Shown: positions 1-7,769, counted from the stretch's first letter. The stretch: 64,000 nt of DNA from Gottschalkia purinilytica (GCF_001190785.1 NZ_LGSS01000008.1:62001-126000), one strand, 5' to 3'. Numbers and translations: made by a program. The notes: generated by a model from the sequence alone, not told the origin.

Positions 1-1016
1 GCAAAGAACCTGTTCAAATAGCTTTAGTTGGAGAAAACAATAGTCTTTATAACTATCTTTCTAATAATAAAGATATAAAAGTAGTAAATACAAATGATCC
101 TAATAAAGCTTTAGAAAAGCTTGATATCAAAGCCATAGTTAATATAGATAATGATTTTGATAAAAGTATACAAAGTGGATATAAAGGAAATATTAAAATA
201 ACTTATAATCAAACTAGTCAGAAATCTAGTTCAGCATATGGTAGACTTCAAGTGATCTTACAACAATATTCTGCCAATATTCTTAATCAAAGACTTCAAA
301 GTAAAGGTATTGATACTAGCCTATTAGAACCTTTAAATATAGAAACCAAATCAGTTTCTAAAGAAGATGGTCAAAATATTATGATGTTTTCTCTAATAGC
401 TCCTATGATCCTTGTTATTTGGAGTGCTGTAGGGGGTATAGCATCTGCTGTTGACTTAGGAGCTGGTGAAAAAGAACGACAAACTTTAGAACCTCTTTTT
501 ACTACTAAAGCTAGTAGAACCTCTATATTAGCAGGTAAGTATCTTGCAGTAGTTTTAAGTAGTATATTAGGAACTATAGCATCTATAATTGGTTTTGTAA
601 TAGCCACTAAGATAAACCCAAATTTTGCAGGTGAAGGAGTAAAGATGCAACCACTATTTATCGTGGTAGCCATATTATCATGTATTGCTTTAACTTTAGT
701 ATTTTCTGGAATAGAGTTAGCTATAAGTTTTTATGCTAGGAATTTCAAAGAAGGTCAAACTTATCTTGCCCCTATGACTTTCATCGCAATGGTTCCTGCT
801 TACTTTGGAATGTTTTTGGATGGTCAATCTATACCGAAATACTACTTCCATATACCTATAGTTAATATTATAGCTTTAATGAAAGAATCTATAGTTAACG
901 TAATTAATGTAAATCACATAATGATAGTAGTAGGATGGATTGTCTTATATTTAGTAGTATCACTTTTATTTACAACAAATATGTTAAAAAAAGAATCTGT
1001 ACTATTTAGAAATTAA
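1..1016 (+). CDS. ABC-2 type exporter permease, NatB-like (5' end cut off)
   Basis: The reading frame is open from base 3 to the stop at 1014-1016, so the first in-frame GTG at 252 is internal and the real start lies outside the window. The visible protein has a hydrophilic, probably extracellular N-terminal part (about residues 1-120) and then five or six hydrophobic segments, the arrangement of NatB-type ABC-2 permeases. The stretch GEKERQTLEPLFTT, just after a membrane segment, is the cytoplasmic coupling motif typical of the family. The protein would be the membrane half of an ATP-driven exporter (Na+ or drug type); the ATPase should be encoded just upstream, outside the window. Substrate unknown. 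Family assignment is firm, specificity is not. Confidence 0.85.
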   Translation, partial: KEPVQIALVGENNSLYNYLSNNKDIKVVNTNDPNKALEKLDIKAIVNIDNDFDKSIQSGYKGNIKITYNQTSQKSSSAYGRLQVILQQYSANILNQRLQSKGIDTSLLEPLNIETKSVSKEDGQNIMMFSLIAPMILVIWSAVGGIASAVDLGAGEKERQTLEPLFTTKASRTSILAGKYLAVVLSSILGTIASIIGFVIATKINPNFAGEGVKMQPLFIVVAILSCIALTLVFSGIELAISFYARNFKEGQTYLAPMTFIAMVPAYFGMFLDGQSIPKYYFHIPIVNIIALMKESIVNVINVNHIMIVVGWIVLYLVVSLLFTTNMLKKESVLFRN

Positions 1017-1055
1017 AATTAGGTATCAACATAAATAGTAAGGGGTATGTTCTTT

Positions 1056-1211
1056 ATGAAAAGTGAATTTTTTGTTGGCTGGGGTACATTGTCTTTAATT
1101 AATGCTGGATTAGCTCAATGTAAAAATAGATCTGGTTTTAATTGGTTTTTACTATCTTTATTTTTAGGACCTTTAGCTACATTTTTACTTTTATTAACTG
1201 AGAAAAGATAA
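1056..1211 (+). CDS. small membrane protein, 51 aa
   Basis: A short frame 40 bases after the NatB-like gene starts with ATG at 1056, ten bases after an AAGGGG ribosome site; an in-frame ATG at 1047 lies too close to that site. It encodes 51 residues with one or two hydrophobic helices; the C-terminal one is NWFLLSLFLGPLATFLLLL, followed by TEKR. A strong hairpin follows at 1251-1310. Small membrane proteins of this look, often with a Gly-Pro in the second helix, are common behind exporter genes, but I know no function. Likely cotranscribed with the permease. The ribosome site, position and composition support it being real. Confidence 0.55.
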   Translation: MKSEFFVGWGTLSLINAGLAQCKNRSGFNWFLLSLFLGPLATFLLLLTEKR

Positions 1212-1250
1212 TTTTATAGCTATAAATTAAAACTCACCTTGGTAATTATA

Positions 1251-1315
1251 AAACCTCCTAAAGTAGATATTTTTTAAAGTCCTTAATATAATCTACTTTA
1301 GGAGGTTTTTATATG
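1251..1315. terminator. long hairpin terminator
   Basis: An 18-bp perfect stem (arm AAACCTCCTAAAGTAGAT at 1251-1268, complement at 1291-1308) with a 22-base loop, followed by a T run on the plus strand. It ends the permease/small-protein transcript. The right arm contains GGAGG followed by ATG at 1313, which opens only a 10-codon frame. The rest of 1316-1538 shows no gene. Confidence 0.75.
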
Positions 1316-1538
1316 AAAAAAACAAGAACTACACACAGAAATTAAAATTATAAAAAGAATAATTTTGTGAGTACAAAAACTTTGATAATTTCTAAAACAG
1401 AATTCTACCAATAAAAATTAATTCATACTAAAATTCAATAAATTGAAATAGCTGGATATGTTTTAGATTCATTTGCATACAAAAAAATCAGGGAGCAATT
1501 CCTAAGAATATTACTCCTTGACTATTGAGATAGAGTCA

Positions 1539-1937
1539 TTATTTTCTCGTGGAAATATAAGCTGGTATAAAGCCTATAATAGATGGAATTAAATAATAAC
1601 GACAAGAATATAAGATCGATCTTTGTATTCGTAAAAAAATAGCGTCGTAAGTTTCGGGACCTATTGAATTAAGGTAATCTAGAAAAAAGATAAATGGTAT
1701 ATAGATTAAAAATGCAATTACAATATTTAGGAGAGTATTTTTCCAATTAATTTTGTGAACCATAATTAAATGGATAAATACAAGCACAAGTAATTCTATA
1801 TAAAAAGGGATAATAATCATAAATCTAATATTTACATCGTTAGAAGCCATGCAAATCATTGCAATAAAATGTGAAGCTAATATAGAAGCCCATACAATAA
1901 ATAGCCATTTAACATTTCTTGACATACTCATCACCAT
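1539..1937 (-). CDS. hypothetical four-helix membrane protein, 132 aa
   Basis: Product not recognised. The 132-residue sequence has four clear hydrophobic segments (about residues 8-28, 38-60, 67-88 and 108-128) and short charged connectors, so it is an integral membrane protein with almost no soluble part. Starts at 1937, 1928 or 1925 are all possible; none has a good ribosome site, so translation may be weak. It sits alone between the exporter terminator and the HTH/DUF2975 pair, on the same strand as the latter, and could be a distal member of that operon (58-base gap). No catalytic motif is visible. Confidence 0.55.
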   Translation of the reverse strand: MVMSMSRNVKWLFIVWASILASHFIAMICMASNDVNIRFMIIIPFYIELLVLVFIHLIMVHKINWKNTLLNIVIAFLIYIPFIFFLDYLNSIGPETYDAIFLRIQRSILYSCRYYLIPSIIGFIPAYISTRK

Positions 1938-1995
1938 GCTTTTTTAAGTTGTAATTTTAGTCATTTAACAACCTAAATCTATATTAATATATTCT

Positions 1996-2226
1996 TTAAA
2001 AATCTTTAGTTACATCGTCTTCTTCATCTACATATTCCAATATATCCCCAGGTTGACAGTCTAAAATTTTACACAATGATTCAAGTGTAGAAAAACGTAC
2101 AGCTTTTGCCTTATTATTCTTTAAGATTGAAAGATTAGCCATAGTTATACCCATTTCCTTAGAAAGTTCTGTAGAACTAATCTTTCTTTTAGCCATCATT
2201 ACATCTAAATTAACTATAATTGGCAT
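1996..2226 (-). CDS. XRE/YozG-type helix-turn-helix regulator, 76 aa
   Basis: A compact Cro/C1-type DNA-binding protein. The HTH covers about residues 5-60 (KRKISSTELSKEMGITMANL, then a recognition helix with SILKNNKAKAVRFSTLESL), and the tail CQPGDILEYV is the usual ending of the YozG group. This group is nearly always encoded next to a DUF2975 membrane protein, as here: the upstream DUF2975 gene stops 14 bases before this start. The pair probably forms a membrane-linked regulatory unit. The acidic tail EEDDVTKDF is disordered-looking. DNA binding is secure from the family; the target is unknown. Confidence 0.85.
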   Translation of the reverse strand: MPIIVNLDVMMAKRKISSTELSKEMGITMANLSILKNNKAKAVRFSTLESLCKILDCQPGDILEYVDEEDDVTKDF

Positions 2227-2240
2227 GAAAATACTCCCTT

Positions 2241-2735
2241 CTAAATTGTTTTATCATTTTCTTCTTTTATAGCTATAGCTTTTTCAAATAGTTGTGCTAG
2301 TACTAATCCTAAAAAACCTATAAATATAGACACAAATGTAACTATGATCGCTGGTACAACAGTTAATGCATATAAGTATATATTTTGAAGATAGTAAAGA
2401 TACGCTAAACATCCATTGAATAATATTACCTCACTAAAAGCACATGTGGAAATAATCTTTAGAGATTTAGGAACCTCTATTGAAAAAGGATTGTTTTTTA
2501 CTACTAGTTTGCACAATCTTTTAAGTTTAAACAATGCTATAAGATAAGGTACCGCACATATATAAATACAGGCTGTAATGTCTACTACTAAACTATGATA
2601 TATCTCTGGATCTAAAAGCTGTGTTTTGAAAAAAGCAGTTAAAACTAATGGTGTTCCTAAGAGTGATATTAATGTAAGTATAATCCCTAAAGCTACAATT
2701 AAATCTAATATTTTAGAATTTATGTTTTTCTTCAT
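2241..2735 (-). CDS. DUF2975 family membrane protein, 164 aa
   Basis: Four hydrophobic segments (about residues 10-32, 45-68, 90-115 and 125-150) and the partner HTH gene downstream identify the DUF2975 family, whose function is unknown. A longer frame reaches up to 2816, but the ATG at 2735 has a GAGGTTA ribosome site and follows a good promoter whose -10 is at 2767-2772, so a 164-residue product starting MKKNINSK is right. It forms a two-gene operon with the YozG-type regulator. In related pairs the membrane protein is thought to modulate the regulator; that is inference here. Confidence 0.85.
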   Translation of the reverse strand: MKKNINSKILDLIVALGIILTLISLLGTPLVLTAFFKTQLLDPEIYHSLVVDITACIYICAVPYLIALFKLKRLCKLVVKNNPFSIEVPKSLKIISTCAFSEVILFNGCLAYLYYLQNIYLYALTVVPAIIVTFVSIFIGFLGLVLAQLFEKAIAIKEENDKTI

Positions 2736-2766
2736 ATTTATTAACCTCAACTTTCTTTTTTTTATT

Positions 2767-2795
2767 ATTTTACACATATATTTATCGTTTGTCAA
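2767..2795 (-). promoter_or_regulatory. sigma-A-type promoter of the DUF2975/HTH operon
   Basis: Reading the minus strand: TTGACA (2790-2795), 17-base spacer, TAAAAT (2767-2772), about 32 bases before the ATG at 2735. Perfect -35, good -10, ideal spacing. Confidence 0.7.
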
Positions 2796-2817
2796 TAAAT
2801 ATATAAAGTTAAACAAT

Positions 2818-2850
2818 AAAAAAGAACTTTTATAAAAGTTCTCTTTTTTA
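2818..2850. terminator. bidirectional hairpin terminator
   Basis: Palindromic stem AGAACTTTTATAAAAGTTCT (2823-2842) flanked by A/T runs on both sides. It lies downstream of the MerR gene and upstream of the DUF2975 promoter, separating the two transcripts. Confidence 0.65.
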
Positions 2851-3051
2851 TTCTATATATGTATTTTAAAGATAATTTAACTAATTACTCTACATTTTCT
2901 ATACCTTCTAAATATAAATTTAAAAACATACTATTATAGATATATATTATATTTATGAGGACTTATCTTTTAACAAATATATTCTAAATTAGTGACAAAT
3001 TGAGATTTTTCAGCAACATTTCCCGGGAAAATTTTTATACCAATCTTGCGT

Positions 3052-3993
3052 TTATAAATCTTCTTTTAAAATTACAAATCCTTCTTCATCATATTCTAAT
3101 CCAAGTTCGTCATCTAATTTTATGAGATTTTCATGATATTTTTTATAATCTTTGCTTAATATCTTCATATTCTCAGTAAACTTATCATAGTAGCCAATAT
3201 CTGATAGTTGTTTTCTCATTTTATTACGTGGTTTAGCTAATTCAGAGTAAGCTTTTCTAAACTCTTTATCTTTACTTGATGTTTCCATAAACTCTATTAA
3301 CTTTTTCTTATATTCTTCTAATTCTTCTTTTGTAGGATTAATAAGTACATTTAATTCTTTATAAGTTCCTTCCATTATAGTTTCTAAATCATCATATGAT
3401 ATATTTTCAAAGGATTTTTCTATCTCTTCAGGATAACTAATTTCTTCTGCCTCATCTAAAAATTTAACTATTTCAATCCATGCTTTTTCTTTTTCAGGAC
3501 TATCTATAGGTTCATTTAAGAAAGGAACAAATCTAAGTGTTAGAATTATACCAAACTTATCTGGAAAAATCCTTTGCAGTTGTCTTTTTATATAACCTTG
3601 TTTTTGCTTATCATTTGAATCAATATAATTTCTTAGTAGTTTCATTTTTTCTATAATTTTTTCTGAATCTATGTTACTAGTATCATTAATAATAGATTCT
3701 ATTAGAGTCTTGCTTTTTTCCATTTGACTAATATCTTCTTCAAGCTTATTTACATGATTTTTTAAAAGATTTCTTATATTAATGGATTTATTTATTATAT
3801 CTTTTATATTATCTATACTTAAGTCAAGCTGTCTAAGTAATGAAATTTTAATTAATTTATTTACATCCTCTTCATCATATTCTCTATAATTATTCTCTTC
3901 ATTTATGTTAGGATTTATTAATCCTTCGTTTTCATAATATCTGATTGCTCTTTTAGTAAGCTCAGTTATTTTTGATACTTCACTAATTTTCAA
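3052..3993 (-). CDS. MerR family transcriptional regulator, 313 aa
   Basis: The N-terminal 70 residues are a MerR winged HTH: ISEVSKITELTKRAIRYYEN, then YREYDEEDVNKLIKISLLRQ. A coiled coil follows (about 75-120), then a large, charged, mostly helical C-terminal domain of about 190 residues as in TipA-like or multidrug-responsive MerR proteins; ligand unknown. The frame opens at GTG 4002, but a GAGGTG ribosome site sits 6-7 bases before TTG 3993, and MerR proteins usually begin MKISEV, so I prefer TTG 3993. No target gene is adjacent in the same operon; a MerR-like promoter lies just upstream (4012-4042), suggesting autoregulation. Confidence 0.85.
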   Translation of the reverse strand: MKISEVSKITELTKRAIRYYENEGLINPNINEENNYREYDEEDVNKLIKISLLRQLDLSIDNIKDIINKSINIRNLLKNHVNKLEEDISQMEKSKTLIESIINDTSNIDSEKIIEKMKLLRNYIDSNDKQKQGYIKRQLQRIFPDKFGIILTLRFVPFLNEPIDSPEKEKAWIEIVKFLDEAEEISYPEEIEKSFENISYDDLETIMEGTYKELNVLINPTKEELEEYKKKLIEFMETSSKDKEFRKAYSELAKPRNKMRKQLSDIGYYDKFTENMKILSKDYKKYHENLIKLDDELGLEYDEEGFVILKEDL

Positions 3994-4011
3994 ATTTATC
4001 ACCTCAAAGAT

Positions 4012-4042
4012 AATATAATCTATGACGTTAGGTAATAGTCAA
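4012..4042 (-). promoter_or_regulatory. candidate MerR-type promoter with 19-base spacer and dyad
   Basis: On the minus strand: TTGACT (4037-4042), 19-base spacer, TATATT (4012-4017). An overlong spacer holding a dyad (TGAC at the left, GTCA at the right) is the MerR hallmark. Caveat: the predicted transcript start is almost at the ribosome site of the MerR gene, so the leader would be extremely short. Confidence 0.35.
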
Positions 4043-4117
4043 TACTTTCTTTATAATCAATTTTAAAGTTAGTATATATGTATTTATAAAGTTAGTACTC
4101 TGGTTAAATCGAAAAAT

Positions 4118-4178
4118 AAAGCAAAGTTTTTAAATCTCATATTCACTAAAATAAGATTTATCAAACCTTGCTTTTTTA
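4118..4178. terminator. hairpin terminator after the PH-domain gene
   Basis: Imperfect inverted repeat between 4118-4137 and 4154-4173 (AAAGCAAAGTTT against AAACCTTGCTTT plus AAATCT/AGATTT) with T-rich flanks on both strands. It ends just before the stop codon of the PH-domain gene. Confidence 0.5.
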
Positions 4179-4179
4179 C

Positions 4180-4557
4180 TTATCCTAAAACATATTCAGC
4201 TAATACTCTTTGAAGTTCATATATATTTAATTGTGAGTTAAATTGTTTTTCTATAGGAAATTCTGTTCCTGAAAGCCATATTTTCAACTCAGCATCTAAG
4301 TCAAAATGTCCTGCAGTTTCAATACTAAAATGAGTAATACTTCTATATGGAATTGAATGATACTCAACTTTCTTTCCTGTCATCCCTTGTTTATCAACTA
4401 AAATCAATCTTTTATTTGTAAAAATAAACATATCACGAACTAATTTATATGCCTTTTCTACTCTTTCACTTGAAGATAGTATATCTTCATATTCTGATTG
4501 TACTTTTTCTACTTTAGCTTCCGAAGCATTTCCCATCAATCCACTAAATAGTCCCAT
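4180..4557 (-). CDS. bacterial PH-domain protein (YvbH/DUF1696-like), 125 aa
   Basis: A soluble 125-residue protein made of one bacterial pleckstrin-homology domain. Recognisable features are the N-terminal GLFSGLMGNAS segment, the central beta strands with IFTNKRLILVDKQG, and SIPYRSITHFSIETAGHFDLDAELKIW, a run very characteristic of this family in Firmicutes. Function is unknown; proteins of this group are small cytosolic homo-oligomers. Single gene with its own ribosome site (GGAGG before ATG 4557) and a terminator behind it. No partner gene adjacent. Confidence 0.85.
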   Translation of the reverse strand: MGLFSGLMGNASEAKVEKVQSEYEDILSSSERVEKAYKLVRDMFIFTNKRLILVDKQGMTGKKVEYHSIPYRSITHFSIETAGHFDLDAELKIWLSGTEFPIEKQFNSQLNIYELQRVLAEYVLG

Positions 4558-4966
4558 TATATAACCTCCTAAGTAATATATCTGATTCGTATTTTTAATA
4601 ACATAAATTATATATTACTTATTATAATAAGTACATGTTATTTTTAGTAAGCATTGTGGAAATTATAGGATATATAATATTCCTTATTTCTATGATTTTA
4701 TTATCAATATTTGCCTATTATAAGAATATATAAGTGATATTCATTAATAATTAGGAAATTAGTCTCATTGAATATTTTTACATTTATATTTATCATTATT
4801 AATGAATCAAAATTAAATTTCCCTTATCAAAATTTCAATAAATAATAATCTTTTCAAATGAGTTGTCTTGATTATTCCTAAATTAATTGCATTTTTATTC
4901 TTTTACTTGTAATTTCTTAATTATTTTACTGATTATTATAAAAATTAAAAGGAGGTCTTGAAAAAA
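4558..4966. other. intergenic region, divergent upstream regions only
   Basis: About 400 bases of very AT-rich DNA between the divergent PH-domain and carbonic anhydrase genes. No frame with a ribosome site, no clear hairpin; it should hold the two promoters, but I cannot assign them with confidence. Confidence 0.5.
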
Positions 4967-5713
4967 ATGAAAAAAAAGTTTATATTGAAAGATATAATTT
5001 TAGCTCTATGCTTAGGGGGAATAATGATTTTGAGTTCAGGATGCGAGAAACCTATGCCCGAAAAGAAAGTTGATGTAGAAAATAAGTCTACTAAGAATGA
5101 GAGTATGTATAGTAGACCTGCAAATATAAGCAGTCCAGAAGAAGCTAAAAACCTGTTATTAGAAGGTAATAAAAGGTTTACTACTGGAAAAATATCAAAT
5201 AAAGATTTTAGCGTAAAAAAAATTAGAGAGCTTTCACAAAAAGGTCAAGAACCTTTTGCTGTTATTCTTTCTTGCTCAGATTCAAGAATACCACCTGAAA
5301 CTGTTTTTGATCAAGGATTAGGAGACTTATTTGTAATACGTAATGCTGGAAATGTTGTTGAATCTATATCATTAGGAAGTATAGAATATGGTGTTGGTGA
5401 ATTAAAAGCTCCTTTAGTTGTAGTATTAGGACATGAAAAATGTGGAGCTGTTAAAGCTACTGTAGATGGCCATTCTGTTTCAGAAAATATTGCTCAAGTT
5501 GTTAACAAGATAAAGCCTTCATATGAAAAGGTAAAGGCTTCTTCTAATAAAAATGAAGAAGTATATAAAAATTCTGAAGATGAAAATATCAGAAATAGCA
5601 TAGATGAAATAAAGAAAAGTGATGTTATTAAAAATCTTTTAGAAAATAAACAAATTGAAGTTGTAGGTGCAAAGTATAACATTGAAACTGGTGAAATTAA
5701 ATTTATGGACTAG
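4967..5713 (+). CDS. beta-class carbonic anhydrase, predicted lipoprotein, 248 aa
   Basis: Catalyses reversible hydration of CO2 to bicarbonate. The zinc site is intact: Cys103-Ser-Asp105-Ser-Arg107, then His156-Glu-Lys-Cys159-Gly. The N-terminus has a basic start, a hydrophobic core and the lipobox-like SSGC at Cys26, followed by a charged linker (27-55), so the enzyme should be membrane-anchored outside the cell. Most beta enzymes are cytosolic, so this location is notable. An in-frame TTG at 4958 is only two bases from the GGAGG site; ATG 4967 is the likelier start. Transcribed alone, ending at a hairpin shared with the convergent mod operon. Confidence 0.9.
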   Translation: MKKKFILKDIILALCLGGIMILSSGCEKPMPEKKVDVENKSTKNESMYSRPANISSPEEAKNLLLEGNKRFTTGKISNKDFSVKKIRELSQKGQEPFAVILSCSDSRIPPETVFDQGLGDLFVIRNAGNVVESISLGSIEYGVGELKAPLVVVLGHEKCGAVKATVDGHSVSENIAQVVNKIKPSYEKVKASSNKNEEVYKNSEDENIRNSIDEIKKSDVIKNLLENKQIEVVGAKYNIETGEIKFMD

Positions 5714-5752
5714 TTTATACTAGTTATTTTAACTTATAATTATTAGTCATAC

Positions 5753-5789
5753 AAAAAACTGGACATTATCATAATGTCCAGTTTTTATT
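5753..5789. terminator. bidirectional terminator between carbonic anhydrase and modB
   Basis: Fifteen-base stem (AAAAACTGGACATTA and its complement, 5753-5786) with a short loop and T runs on both strands, placed between two convergent genes. Confidence 0.8.
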
Positions 5790-5833
5790 ATATAAAAACA
5801 TATTAAAACGGTTAGATATTATAATTGTCAACT

Positions 5834-6496
5834 TTATTTATAGTTTTTCTTCTTTAACCAACCATTAAGGCTATATATAAGTATAAAGCTAAATAATACT
5901 ACTACCCCCATTAATGTATTAGCAACTTTCGTATTTCCAGTTTCAACAGCAAAGTATATTGCTAATGGAATAGTTTCAGTCTTTCCTGGAATATTTCCTG
6001 CAACCATAAGAGTTGCTCCAAATTCCCCTATAGCCCTTGCAAAGGAGAGTACAATCCCACTTATAATTCCTGGAATAGCTAATGGTAATGTTATTTTCCA
6101 AAATATCTTTTTTTCACTCGCACCTAGAGTTCGTGCAGCATTTTCATAAGTATTGTTTACATTCAAAAATGCTGCTTTACAACTCTGATACATAAGAGGT
6201 AGTGAAACAATAGTTGCTGCTATACAAGCCGCAACCCAAGTAAATACAAGATTTATCCCAAATGTGTTATAAAGTAATTTCCCAAATAATCCTTTCTTAC
6301 CTATAAGTATTAATAGCCCATATCCTGTAACAGACGGTGGTAACACCATAGGTAATGTAACTAAAACTTCAAGTAGCCCTTTACCTTTAAATTCATATTT
6401 TATAAATACGTGTGCCAGAAAAACTCCTAAAATAATAGTAAAAATAGTTGCTATGGAAGCTACTTTAATAGATATGAGTATTGGGCTTAGTATCAT
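5834..6496 (-). CDS. modB: molybdate ABC transporter permease ModB, 220 aa
   Basis: Membrane subunit of the molybdate importer. Five to six hydrophobic helices, an early motif LPMVLPPSVTGYGLL, and the cytoplasmic EAA loop AARTLGASEKKIFWKITLPL which docks onto the ATPase; the following GEFGATLMVAGNIPGKTETI is diagnostic of ModB. Length is normal. It follows modA with a 17-base gap. No ATPase gene modC follows: the next gene downstream is the convergent carbonic anhydrase. The energy-coupling subunit must come from elsewhere, possibly another modC or a shared CysA-like ATPase. Confidence 0.92.
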   Translation of the reverse strand: MILSPILISIKVASIATIFTIILGVFLAHVFIKYEFKGKGLLEVLVTLPMVLPPSVTGYGLLILIGKKGLFGKLLYNTFGINLVFTWVAACIAATIVSLPLMYQSCKAAFLNVNNTYENAARTLGASEKKIFWKITLPLAIPGIISGIVLSFARAIGEFGATLMVAGNIPGKTETIPLAIYFAVETGNTKVANTLMGVVVLFSFILIYSLNGWLKKKNYK

Positions 6497-6513
6497 TATT
6501 ATCTACCTACTTT

Positions 6514-7317
6514 TTATTTAACAACGAATCCGTATTTTTCAAATATTTCCTTAGATTTTTTAGTATCTAAGTATTCTAAGAATGTTTTTGCTGATTCTTT
6601 ATCTTTACTTGATGAGATTACTGCTTCTGGATATACTATTGGCTTGTGTGTGTCTTCTCCAAAAGTTTGTGCAATAAAGCTATCTTTTATTACAGTAGCA
6701 TCAGAATTATAAACTATTCCTCCTGCTACTTCACCTTTCTCAACATAAGAAACAACTTGCTTTACATCTTTTGCAAATACAATTCTATCAGTAAACTTGT
6801 CCCATAGCTTCAAGTATGTAAGAGCATCTTTCGAATATTGCCCTACTGGAACACTTTCAGTTTCACCTAAACTAATTTTTTCGCTACTATTAGCTAAATC
6901 GTCAATTGATTTAATTTTATCTTTATATTCATTAGGTACTATTAATACAAGTTTATTTCCAAGTAAATCTTTTCTAGTATCTTTGTCTATAAGATTATCT
7001 TCTTCAAGAGCATCCATTTGTTTTTTACCTGCTGATATAAATACATCTGCCGGTGCTCCTTCTTCAATTTGCTTTTGTAATGCTCCTGATGAGCCAAAGT
7101 TAAATGTAAGTTTTATTCCTTTTTCTTTTTCAAAATCTTTTTGGATTTCATCTAATGATTCTTTAAGACTTGCTGCTGCAGATACAGTAATAGTTTTAGA
7201 AGGTTCTTTAGAAGTTTTATCTGGAGTTTGTTCCTTTGCTTTAGAACAACCTGCGAAAGATAATGTACTAAGCAAGATTGTTAAAATCAACAACATGCTT
7301 TTCATTTTAATTTTCAT
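6514..7317 (-). CDS. modA: molybdate-binding lipoprotein ModA, 267 aa
   Basis: Extracellular substrate-binding protein of the molybdate importer. The signal peptide ends in the lipobox FAGC (Cys24). The mature part starts with the family signature TVSAAASLKESLDEIQKDFE and has FNFGSSGALQKQIEEGAPAD, whose serines contact the oxyanion, plus VPVGQYSKDALTYLKLWD. ATG 7317 is preceded by GGAGG at good spacing. The upstream palindrome at 7353-7385 overlaps the promoter and looks like a ModE operator, so expression should be shut off when molybdate is plentiful. Confidence 0.93.
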   Translation of the reverse strand: MKIKMKSMLLILTILLSTLSFAGCSKAKEQTPDKTSKEPSKTITVSAAASLKESLDEIQKDFEKEKGIKLTFNFGSSGALQKQIEEGAPADVFISAGKKQMDALEEDNLIDKDTRKDLLGNKLVLIVPNEYKDKIKSIDDLANSSEKISLGETESVPVGQYSKDALTYLKLWDKFTDRIVFAKDVKQVVSYVEKGEVAGGIVYNSDATVIKDSFIAQTFGEDTHKPIVYPEAVISSSKDKESAKTFLEYLDTKKSKEIFEKYGFVVK

Positions 7318-7352
7318 TTTTTATATCCTCCTTTTATCTTCATAATAAAAAA

Positions 7353-7397
7353 ACGTTATACCAACTTAAGTATAACGTTTTTTTTAAGTATTGTAAA
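7353..7397 (-). promoter_or_regulatory. modA promoter overlapped by a ModE-type operator
   Basis: Minus strand: TTTACA (7392-7397), 17 bases, TATACT (7369-7374). The palindrome CGTTATAC-N8-GTATAACG covers the -10 box and sits between modE and modA; with flanking A/T it forms a 15-bp stem (7348-7385). ModE operators in proteobacteria have the same CGTTATA-spacer-TATAACG form. The same stem plus T run could also terminate the modE transcript. Confidence 0.7.
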
Positions 7398-7427
7398 ATG
7401 TTTTTTTCGACATTTGGTCTAATTATG

Positions 7428-7769
7428 CTAGAATTTCATATTTTGGGAATGTTTTTGGAATATATTATTTAAAGCTTCTGTACATTCATCTAGAAATTCT
7501 TTATAGGCTTCCATAAGATTCTCTGCTTCCTCTGTAAGTTCTGAACCGCCACCTTTAGACCCTCCAGCTCTAGTAACTAAAAGCTTAATGCCTAATTGTT
7601 TCTCTATGGACTTCATTAAATTATGTGCTTTATTATATGACATCTTCATACTTTTAGCAGCTTCTGATAATGATCCCATTTCTCTTACCCTTCTTAAAAG
7701 TTCATATGGACCTAATCCAAATGCTTTTCCATCTTTCTCTAGCCAAATTTTAAATCTTAATTCTAGCAT
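7428..7769 (-). CDS. ModE-like molybdate-responsive repressor (DNA-binding domain only), 113 aa
   Basis: LysR/ModE-type winged HTH: FGLGPYELLRRVREMGSLSE, AAKSMKMSYNKAHNLMKSIE and TRAGGSKGGGSELTEEAENL are the signature blocks of the ModE N-terminal domain. The C-terminal molbindin domains of full-length ModE (about 260 residues) are absent, as in many Gram-positive relatives, so how it senses molybdate is unclear. ATG 7769 has an AGGGG site eight bases upstream; the GTG at 7778 overlaps that site. It is encoded directly upstream of modAB with its probable operator in between. Confidence 0.88.
   Translation of the reverse strand: MLELRFKIWLEKDGKAFGLGPYELLRRVREMGSLSEAAKSMKMSYNKAHNLMKSIEKQLGIKLLVTRAGGSKGGGSELTEEAENLMEAYKEFLDECTEALNNIFQKHSQNMKF

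Noticed and set aside
1313-1345. Ten-codon frame with GGAGG in front (within terminator arm)
   Set aside because: The GGAGG is the terminator stem itself; the peptide (MKKTRTTHRN) has no partner gene behind it, so coincidence is likelier than a leader peptide.
6797-7345. 182-codon open frame on the plus strand opposite modA
   Set aside because: It lies fully inside modA, whose sequence matches its family perfectly; no ribosome site and the composition is that of a reverse-strand shadow.
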